64,000 nt of DNA. Source: a bacterium (GTDB taxonomy: Bacteria > JACRDZ01 > JAQUKH01). The stretch is from assembly GCA_028719205.1 (NCBI GenBank), contig JAQUKH010000007.1, positions 1 through 64,000 on the forward strand, in the 5' to 3' direction. Position numbers and translations under genes: made by a program. The notes below the pieces were generated by a model. It ran no database searches and had not been told where the DNA came from. It worked only from the letters and a program-made list of their open reading frames with translations. Of the stretch, positions 57,961-64,000 are shown one piece after another; the first letter of the stretch is position 1; the number at the start of each line of letters is the position of its first letter.

Positions 57961-58935
57961 TTAAATAATATATTTCCTTATAATTTTGTCCGGTGTTGAC
58001 CTTCCCGCCTGAATTACAGCCCGTTTTTTCCACGCGCTCTTAAATAAAGTAATTTCATTAAATACCCCAGCAGGATCCCGAATAAATAAAATCACAAAAA
58101 ACAGGTCTATTATACTTCTGGTTAAAAAAAATGGGAAATATAATATTAAATGTACCATTGAAATATTTTTAATTATCATCAGATACCTGTTAAAAATAAT
58201 TTTCAGCTGTATATTTTTAGGACGTCCCAATATCTGGAACCGCTGATTCTTATTTTGCGTGCCTCCGCGATAATGATATACTACCGCGCCCGGATCAAAA
58301 AAAGCTTTCCACCCCTTAAGCTGCGCGCGCCAGCCTAAGTCCAGATCTTCATAGAACGCAAAAAAATTCTCATCAAAATATTCATCTTTTATCCTGATAT
58401 CCTCAAGCATCTCCCTTCTATAACACGCTGCCGCACCGCAAACCGAAAAAGACCTGTTTTTTTTGTCATACTGGCCCTGGTCTTTCTTATTGTATCCTCT
58501 TTCAACAGGTTTACACCACTTATTCATAAATTGACCGGTAGAATCAATTGTCATGCCGTCCATCCGGAAGATCTTGCCTGAAACCATTCCCGCGGGTTTA
58601 TTCAGATAAAAAGTTCCGGCGATATTTTTAACAAAATCTTTATCAAGTGTAACATCCTGATTTAATAAAATAATAATTCCGCCGCTGCTCTTTTTTATCC
58701 CTTGATTAGCCGCCGCGCAAAAACCCTTATTCACATTATTTTGTATGAGAATGACTTCCCGAGGAAGATTAACCAAAGAATTATCCTGAGACGCGTTATC
58801 CACCAATATTATTTCAATTTTCCCATAACTCTGAGCTTTAACAGATCCAATACATGCGGGAAGAAATCTTTCGCCATTCCAATTGATTATAATAATTGAA
58901 ATTAATTTTTCAAGATCAGTTTTCTTTTCTTCCAT
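57961..58935 (-). CDS. Glycosyltransferase family 2 (rhamnosyltransferase-like)
   Basis: The 324-residue GT-A enzyme has ISIIIINWNGERFLPACI, ILVDNASQDNS, the metal-binding LLNQDVTLD, GMVSGKIFRMDGMTIDSTGQ, the acceptor part FAFYEDLDLGWRAQLKGWK and a C-terminal membrane-attached segment (ILYFPFFLTRSIIDLFFVILFI). It is a close paralogue of the upstream gene at 58902-59867 and overlaps it by 34 bases. It gives the clean comparison that shows the inserts in that neighbour. Confidence 0.92.
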   Translation of the reverse strand: MEEKKTDLEKLISIIIINWNGERFLPACIGSVKAQSYGKIEIILVDNASQDNSLVNLPREVILIQNNVNKGFCAAANQGIKKSSGGIIILLNQDVTLDKDFVKNIAGTFYLNKPAGMVSGKIFRMDGMTIDSTGQFMNKWCKPVERGYNKKDQGQYDKKNRSFSVCGAAACYRREMLEDIRIKDEYFDENFFAFYEDLDLGWRAQLKGWKAFFDPGAVVYHYRGGTQNKNQRFQILGRPKNIQLKIIFNRYLMIIKNISMVHLILYFPFFLTRSIIDLFFVILFIRDPAGVFNEITLFKSAWKKRAVIQAGRSTPDKIIRKYII

Positions 58936-59867
58936 GCTTTATTAATAAGGTTTGAATTTTTATATTTACTATTAAAAACATATTTGTTTTTAAATAATAA
59001 ATAAATAAACCTGAACAGGTCATATAAAATAAAAAGATATAAATATTTTATAAAATGCGCCGTAGTTTCATTTTTAATCATCATAAGATACCTGTTGCGA
59101 AAACTGAGATATTGCATCCATTCAGAATTAACGCTGCTCCCGCCCCTGAAATGAACCGCTTTGGCTTCCGGACAGTATACCGCTTTCCAGCCGAAAATAT
59201 TCGCGCGCCACGCGAGATCCACATCTTCAACATAAGCAAAGAAATCCTCATCAAAATATTCACCTTCAATTTTTATCTCTTCCAGCATCTCCCGCAGGTA
59301 AAACCCCGCCGCCGCGCAAGGCCCAATCAATCTCTCGCTCTTTGCTTGTGACTTGTTACTTACAACTTGTGACTTCTTATCTCCCTGCCCCATGCTCCCT
59401 GCCCCATGCTCTATGCCTTTTTCTTCCTCCCCCTGCCCTATATCATAAAATCTGCGTGAATTGCTTAAATAAAGCCCCTGCGAATCGATTACGCCGGAGG
59501 GACTGCCCGCCTGGGCGGGCCTTACCAATTTACCCGAGACCATGCCTGTATCTTCATTTTCAGTGATTTTCTCTTTGACTTTTTTTAAATAATCCGGGCC
59601 TAAAATAACATCAGGATTCAAGGTTAAAACATATTCCCCTCTAGACGCTTTGATCCCCTGATTATTCGCCGCGGCAAACCCCATGTTAACTGAATTTTCA
59701 ATAAATATATCACTCTCAAATAAACTTATGATCTCTTTTGTCGAGTCTTTTGAATTATTATCAACTATGATCAATTCCAGATCAGTCTCAGTTTGCTCCT
59801 TAACTGATCTTAAGCATGAGAATAAATATTCCGCTGAATTCCAGGTTACAACGATTATAGAGATCAT
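58902..59867 (-). CDS. Glycosyltransferase family 2 with inserted repeat-derived segments
   Basis: The 321-residue protein has ISIIVVTWNSAEYLFSCL, IIVDNNSKDSTKEI, LNPDVILG, GMVSGKLV, DSQGLYLSNSRRFYD and FFAYVEDVDLAWRANIFGWK, plus a C-terminal hydrophobic helix. Compared with its tandem paralogue it has two extra pieces: RPAQAGSPSG, encoded by a perfect GCCCGCC-TG-GGCGGGC palindrome (59505-59520), and about 20 residues rich in G, S, K and Q. The second piece is encoded by short tandem and dispersed repeats (59343-59450). Both leave the reading frame open and lie in a loop before CAAAGFYLREML. Confidence 0.88.
   Translation of the reverse strand: MISIIVVTWNSAEYLFSCLRSVKEQTETDLELIIVDNNSKDSTKEIISLFESDIFIENSVNMGFAAANNQGIKASRGEYVLTLNPDVILGPDYLKKVKEKITENEDTGMVSGKLVRPAQAGSPSGVIDSQGLYLSNSRRFYDIGQGEEEKGIEHGAGSMGQGDKKSQVVSNKSQAKSERLIGPCAAAGFYLREMLEEIKIEGEYFDEDFFAYVEDVDLAWRANIFGWKAVYCPEAKAVHFRGGSSVNSEWMQYLSFRNRYLMMIKNETTAHFIKYLYLFILYDLFRFIYLLFKNKYVFNSKYKNSNLINKAWKKRKLILKN
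59343..59450. repeat. Tandem and dispersed short repeats inside a glycosyltransferase gene
   Basis: The 14-base unit CTCCCTGCCCCATG occurs twice in tandem (59381-59394, 59395-59408), followed by CTCTATGCC. CTTGTGACTT occurs at 59345-59354 and 59366-59375. The block is in frame in the gene on the minus strand and is absent from its paralogue. Confidence 0.7.
59505..59520. repeat. Perfect GC palindrome inside a glycosyltransferase gene
   Basis: GCCCGCC and GGCGGGC form 7-base arms around TG. It encodes part of RPAQAG, which the paralogue at 57961-58935 lacks. It is very GC-rich in an AT-rich gene. Confidence 0.6.
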
Positions 59868-61201
59868 ATAAACGCTCCGGCAAAACCCGGTTTGATATAA
59901 GCATTAACAATAAATATATTTAAATATACAAAAATAATTATCAAAATGAAAATAATAAGCGTTTTTGCTTTCTCCCCTATTAATAATTGATATTTCTCTT
60001 TGATCAGGGAATATATATAATAATATCCCATAGCTGTTAAAATAGCAAATGGAACGATAACCGTATGCATATGCCTTCCCTGATAATCATCACCATACAT
60101 ATTGTATCTGATATTTGATATCAAACTTAATAAAATTCCTAAAAACATAATACAGGTATAAATTCGTATTTTTGGATATTTATCCGCGATAGGCGGCTTT
60201 TTTTTAATAATATAATTCATCGCGGTAAAAAATCCAATTCCATAAAATATAATATAAAACATATAAATGATCTTACCCATAACAATATTCATCCAGCCAA
60301 AAAGCCCAAAAAAAGAAAGAAGCATCATAACCGCAAATGGCTTGATAAAATATGAGGATAAAAGCCCCCTTTTCAGCACAAATTTTCCGCCTAAGGCATA
60401 GTCAGATATCAAATAGTTCCTAAGGTAGTACCAGCCGGATATTATTACAATAATAATTAAAATAATTAATACGTTTTTTAAATATTCTATTTTATTTTCT
60501 TGTATTATATATAATACAAGGATCGCGAATGGGATTACGAACAATACCGTGAATTTTGTAATAGCGGCCAGCCCCAGGAATATTCCTGTCACAATAATAT
60601 CCTTTTTATCAGGATGATCATCTTTTGCCATTTTTATTAAAAGCCATAAAATAACAGAGGAAACAAAATTCGCTAGATTATCGCAATTTAAAACACTGCT
60701 GATATAGATAAATTGAGGGATAAAGGCGATCAGCATTGTTGACATTATTGTTAAAGTATTTTTTTCCTCAAATAATTCGTTTGCTGTCTTCCACCCGAAA
60801 ACAATTGTCCCCATTCCCAGTAATATAGAAAATAGCCTGACAATATAAAACGGAAAATGATCCCGCAGGTTTTCATCCTTATGAAAATACCTGTTTTTAT
60901 TTATCAACCCGAATTTTTCATTATACGTATATTCTATCGCGTGGTCATAAGCCTGAAACGGCGCGTAAATTATCGCGCTTAAAAAATAATAAAGCGGCGG
61001 GTGTATGGCTGTTCTTGGCGCGTCCGGTATTTTTTCATCCAGCAGAGGAAGACGGTGATATTTTATTAAATATTTCACGTGCAAAAAATGGTCAGGTTCG
61101 TCAGGCGCTTCAAATATAGGTACATTTATTGTATAATTTATCGCCAGGATAAAATATAACGCCAGAATTAAAAATAACCACTTATTTTTCTCAATAAACA
61201 T
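59864..61201 (-). CDS. Polytopic membrane glycosyltransferase (DUF2142 / GT39-like)
   Basis: The 445-residue protein has about eleven spans. The N-terminal periplasmic loop has the acidic motif PIFEAPDEPDHFLHVKYLI and, further on, DAPRTAIHPPLYYFLSAIIY, as in dolichyl-phosphate-mannose-type (GT-C) transferases. YEFN-type and multiple hydrophobic segments follow (FVIPFAILVLYII, VLIILIIIVIISGWYYL). Such enzymes take sugars from polyprenyl phosphate and transfer them outside the membrane. It overlaps the next gene by 4 bases. Confidence 0.85.
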   Translation of the reverse strand: MFIEKNKWLFLILALYFILAINYTINVPIFEAPDEPDHFLHVKYLIKYHRLPLLDEKIPDAPRTAIHPPLYYFLSAIIYAPFQAYDHAIEYTYNEKFGLINKNRYFHKDENLRDHFPFYIVRLFSILLGMGTIVFGWKTANELFEEKNTLTIMSTMLIAFIPQFIYISSVLNCDNLANFVSSVILWLLIKMAKDDHPDKKDIIVTGIFLGLAAITKFTVLFVIPFAILVLYIIQENKIEYLKNVLIILIIIVIISGWYYLRNYLISDYALGGKFVLKRGLLSSYFIKPFAVMMLLSFFGLFGWMNIVMGKIIYMFYIIFYGIGFFTAMNYIIKKKPPIADKYPKIRIYTCIMFLGILLSLISNIRYNMYGDDYQGRHMHTVIVPFAILTAMGYYYIYSLIKEKYQLLIGEKAKTLIIFILIIIFVYLNIFIVNAYIKPGFAGAFI

Positions 61202-62120
61202 TTTTTATAAATCTCCAGCGCGCGAAAATATTGGCCTTCCAAACCTTCCGTTTATTTATCGCAAAAGGATACAGCAATATCTGAAGGATATTAACGATCA
61301 TGAAATTTGAAATAATAATTGACCGCGCTAAAAAGTAATCTTTTTGAGGAAGATTTTTTTTAAAATATTTTAACAAACTCGTATAAAATAAAACAATTTT
61401 TTCTCCCGTATCAATATTTAAAAAACTTTGTCCCCCATAATGCGTTATCTCGGCCTCCGGCAGATAATACAATTTCCAGCCGGCTTTTTTCATTCTGTAA
61501 CACCAATCAACATCTTCATACCATATGAAATATTCCTCGTCAAACCCGCCTATTTTTTTATAAACTTCTCTTTTAACTAAAATACAGGCACCAGGGATCT
61601 GATCAACCTCATGCAAATTATTAATATCCTGATATTCAAAATAGCGCGATGAAATACCCTCAAAATGCCTGAAAATTTTATATAATACGGATTTGAATAA
61701 TAATATCTGCATCAGCGAAGGGAATTTCCTGTAAAAACCTTTCATTTGGACAGTGCCGTCAGGGTTTAAAAGTTTTGCCCCGGCCGCGCCCGCGCTTTCA
61801 TTTTTTTCAAGAAAATCCAGCATCTTTTCCAGTGACCCTTTTTTGATCACTATATCCGGATTTAATATAAGAATATACTCGCCTTCACAAACCGCCATCG
61901 CCTGGTTATTTGCTTTGCCAAAACCGGCATTATATTCATTTTTTATTTTTTTTACCCGCGGAAAACATTTTTCGAGCATTTCGATACTTCCATCATTTGA
62001 ATTATTATCAACAACAATAACCTCATAATCGTTCCCTGAATAATTTTGAAATATCGATTCAAGGCAATTTTTTAATAATTCTTTTGTATTCCAATTTACT
62101 ATACTTATTGTTAATCTCAT
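61191..62120 (-). CDS. Glycosyltransferase family 2 (rhamnosyltransferase-like)
   Basis: The 309-residue GT-A enzyme has LTISIVNWNTKELLKNCL, VIVVDNNSNDGSIEML, LILNPDIVIKKGSLEKML, AAGAKLLNPDGTVQ, GACILVKREVYKKIGGFDEEYFIWYEDVDWCYRMKKAGW and a hydrophobic C-terminal part. It differs from the two tandem GT2 genes downstream, so the cluster has at least three GT2 activities. It overlaps the GT39-like gene by 11 bases and starts just after the flippase stop. Confidence 0.92.
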   Translation of the reverse strand: MRLTISIVNWNTKELLKNCLESIFQNYSGNDYEVIVVDNNSNDGSIEMLEKCFPRVKKIKNEYNAGFGKANNQAMAVCEGEYILILNPDIVIKKGSLEKMLDFLEKNESAGAAGAKLLNPDGTVQMKGFYRKFPSLMQILLFKSVLYKIFRHFEGISSRYFEYQDINNLHEVDQIPGACILVKREVYKKIGGFDEEYFIWYEDVDWCYRMKKAGWKLYYLPEAEITHYGGQSFLNIDTGEKIVLFYTSLLKYFKKNLPQKDYFLARSIIISNFMIVNILQILLYPFAINKRKVWKANIFARWRFIKNVY

Positions 62121-62122
62121 TT

Positions 62123-63580
62123 TTAATTTACTTTCATGAATAAATTTCTTATCGACGCTTTTTCGTCATTAGAAATTATTTTCATCCGTAATAATAGCCA
62201 TCCATAGAATGCAAAGGAGGCAATTATGATTAAGATCAGGATATAAATATTGGAAATAAGGCCTTTTGATATTAAAATAATAATTCCCATTAATAAAACA
62301 GCTGTGACAGGTTTAACAAATATCTCCCTGAAAGAAGGAAATTCAAATAATATTTTTTTCAAAAAATAAATATTTATGGCCATTCCGGTAATTTCAGTTA
62401 ATAAAGTAACCATGCCCGCGCCCATAAAACTATATTTAGGAATAAATATAACATTTAAAAGAAGATTTAAAAAAGTATTGGCCGTTGAGAAATAAATAAA
62501 AGACCTGAGGTACGTTGAATTATAAATAATATTTCCCGCTGAAGCATTAATAAAAATAAACAGTAACGCCCAGATCAGAACGACAAATACCGGGCCTGAA
62601 ACCAGATAATTTTCACCAAGCAAATATTCAATGATCTGTTTATTTAAAATTGTGCAGGACATTACGATCGGGAATACAATAATAGTAAGGATTTTCAACG
62701 CCCATTTATAACTTTCTGACAGGGCTTTTTTTGAAAGAATAGAAAACGAGGAAACAACAGGGAACAATACCGCGGAAAACGTGACAGGGATAAACATTAA
62801 TATTTCTATTAATTTGTAAGGGGCATTATAATAGCCAACCGTAAGCTCATCCTTAAAAACTGAAAGCATTACAGTGTCCATTTTAAAATAAACAATTGAT
62901 AAGATCGTAAGAAAAGCGAAAGGAAAAACCTGTTTTATCAAATGCTGCAAAAAAATAAATTCTACTTTGCGTTCCAGAAAAGTAAAATTTTTTAAAATTA
63001 CAAATAAAGTTATTATTAAAAACAGCCAATTTACTGAAGCTATTCCGAGGAACAGGCCTTTCAATCCATATCCTGAAACTAATATTAATATTCCGAATAT
63101 CGAATTTATCAGAGAATATAACGCGTTAAGCCTTGAAAGCATATCTATTCTTTGATAAACAAAAAAGAACGCGTTAAGGGTATTTCTTAACGAATCAGCT
63201 ATCAAACCGATCCCCGCGATCATTAAAATAATTCTAACATCTAAGGAATAATTCAGAAAATACGCGAGAAAATATAATCCCGCGTAGGACAAAATAACAA
63301 AAAATATTTTCAGGAATAAAACATGGGTAAGATATTTAGACGAAAGGCTTTTGTCCTGTGAAACATCCCGGACTATTAAAGTGTAAAAACCAAAATCTGA
63401 AATGACAGTAAAAATAGAAATAAGGGATAGGACCAGCGCGTATATACCGAACTCTTTTACCCCTAAAGAACGTACGGCAAAAACAATAAAAACTAATGTA
63501 AATAATTTGCTTAAAATAGAAGAACAGATCAAAAAAAAAGTATTTTTCAGGACACGCGAAAAATCAAATTTTATCTCCAC
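62123..63580 (-). CDS. Oligosaccharide flippase (Wzx/RfbX-like)
   Basis: The 485-residue protein has about fourteen membrane spans and no large soluble domain. It begins NTFFLICSSILSKLFTLVFIVFAVRSLGVKEFG and has FPFAFLTILSIVYFKMDTVMLSVF, ILMFIPVTFSAVLFPVVSSFS and SFMGAGMVTLLTEITGMAINIYFLKK. This is the MOP/polysaccharide-exporter pattern. It probably flips the lipid-linked oligosaccharide made by the cluster. It is the first gene of the cluster, four bases from accB. Confidence 0.9.
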   Translation of the reverse strand: MEIKFDFSRVLKNTFFLICSSILSKLFTLVFIVFAVRSLGVKEFGIYALVLSLISIFTVISDFGFYTLIVRDVSQDKSLSSKYLTHVLFLKIFFVILSYAGLYFLAYFLNYSLDVRIILMIAGIGLIADSLRNTLNAFFFVYQRIDMLSRLNALYSLINSIFGILILVSGYGLKGLFLGIASVNWLFLIITLFVILKNFTFLERKVEFIFLQHLIKQVFPFAFLTILSIVYFKMDTVMLSVFKDELTVGYYNAPYKLIEILMFIPVTFSAVLFPVVSSFSILSKKALSESYKWALKILTIIVFPIVMSCTILNKQIIEYLLGENYLVSGPVFVVLIWALLFIFINASAGNIIYNSTYLRSFIYFSTANTFLNLLLNVIFIPKYSFMGAGMVTLLTEITGMAINIYFLKKILFEFPSFREIFVKPVTAVLLMGIIILISKGLISNIYILILIIIASFAFYGWLLLRMKIISNDEKASIRNLFMKVN

Positions 63581-63583
63581 TTG

Positions 63584-64000
63584 TTATAATTCTTTCACTA
63601 AAAATAATTTTTGCCCTTTTTCTATCGGCTGGGCATTTTTAACTAATATTTTTTCAATACGCCCTCTTTTTTCGATCTGAAGTTCATTCATAAGTTTCAT
63701 TGCTTCAATAATACATATAACATGGCCCGGTTTTACCTCATCACCCTCCTCAACAAATGGTTCCGCGGTTGGAGATGTGGAACGGTAAAATGTGCCGATC
63801 ATAGGAGACTCAACATAAAATTTCCCGGCCCCGGTCTCTTCCTCAACGATCCCCGGAACAACTTTAACAGGCTCAGCAATAGTCCCGCTGACAAATCCCT
63901 CGACCGATTCCAGTGAAATACCCATCATACGTTTGATCCTGAATTTGCTGTCTTTTTCCTCAAGGCTCAATTCAGCAATATTGTTTACTTCCATTACCTT
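63584..64000 (-). CDS. accB: Biotin carboxyl carrier protein of acetyl-CoA carboxylase, 5' end beyond window
   Basis: At least 139 codons are present. The C-terminal biotinyl domain has VESPMIGTFYRSTSP, PFVEEGDEVKPGHVICIIEAMKLMNEL (biotin on the lysine of EAMKL) and KGQKLFLV. The N-terminal part contains VMEVNNIAELSLEEKDSKFRIKR. Family members usually have about ten more residues before this, and the frame stays open to the window edge, so the ATG at 63994 is probably internal and the gene is cut. It carries carboxyl groups for malonyl-CoA synthesis in fatty-acid biosynthesis. Confidence 0.93.
   Translation of the reverse strand, partial: KVMEVNNIAELSLEEKDSKFRIKRMMGISLESVEGFVSGTIAEPVKVVPGIVEEETGAGKFYVESPMIGTFYRSTSPTAEPFVEEGDEVKPGHVICIIEAMKLMNELQIEKRGRIEKILVKNAQPIEKGQKLFLVKEL

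Overview
The window is 64 kb of AT-rich bacterial chromosome with dense, short-spaced operons, the standard stop codons (TGA ends many genes, for example at 32798-32800 and 43929-43931) and no insertion sequence, phage or CRISPR array. Class II (B12-dependent) ribonucleotide reductase, pyruvate phosphate dikinase, a separate glyQ/glyS pair, a Bat/MoxR operon joined to a Gld-like ABC system, large LVIVD/PKD surface proteins and a WecA/Wzx-type polysaccharide cluster suggest an uncultured, probably anaerobic, Gram-negative-type bacterium of a deep-branching candidate phylum (an Omnitrophota- or Firestonebacteria-like lineage is my guess). The sequence alone does not fix the phylum.

Layout. 1-1452: two glycosyltransferases on the minus strand; the first runs off the window edge and carries an in-frame TGA. 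1593-4031: a B12-binding radical SAM protein, then yacG and a YacP-type NYN nuclease. 4177-10255: a 1882-residue secreted LVIVD/PKD protein followed by a small secreted protein that is a free-standing version of its C-terminal domain. 10517-14332: nrdJ, an FmdB zinc ribbon protein and aroB. 14385-14653: a MITE-like element with 31-bp terminal inverted repeats. 14653-26716: one run of twelve minus-strand genes (GldA-like ATPase, permease, GldG-like, DUF4340, MoxR, DUF58, a BatD-C-like protein, BatA, BatB, BatC, BatD, BatE), with a histidine kinase/response regulator pair upstream (26932-28759). 28888-29169: tRNA-Leu(GAG) and a duplicated tRNA 3' end. 29271-33624: a cell-wall operon (FemAB-like, L,D-transpeptidase, MurE-like ligase, unknown protein). 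33700-36963: a CNNM/HlyC transporter, a small secreted protein and a secreted HExxH metallopeptidase. 37101-40605: an AT-richer block of secreted beta-propeller proteins plus a 48-codon secreted peptide. 40790-50681: queA, MscS/cNMP channel, RDD protein, a small membrane protein, recO, glyQ, glyS and ppdK. 50726-54525: a propeller protein, a U32 peptidase and an HD-GYP sensor. 54522-63580: a surface polysaccharide cluster. 63584-64000: the 3' part of accB.

The most striking signal is a dispersed palindromic element. One copy (41038-41107) lies in frame inside queA and adds about 22-24 residues to the enzyme. A second copy (19067-19148) fills the batA-batB gap. The two copies share their outer arms and the same bulge position but have different inner hairpins, so a fold seems to be kept. 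This resembles the protein-coding palindromic elements known from Rickettsia. Other insert-like DNA sits in coding sequence in the glycosyltransferase at 58902-59867.

How the genes work together: most accessory content concerns the cell envelope. It covers peptidoglycan cross-linking and bridges, surface polysaccharide synthesis and export, large secreted repeat proteins, and the membrane-bound Bat/Gld machine, which may be regulated by the adjacent two-component system.
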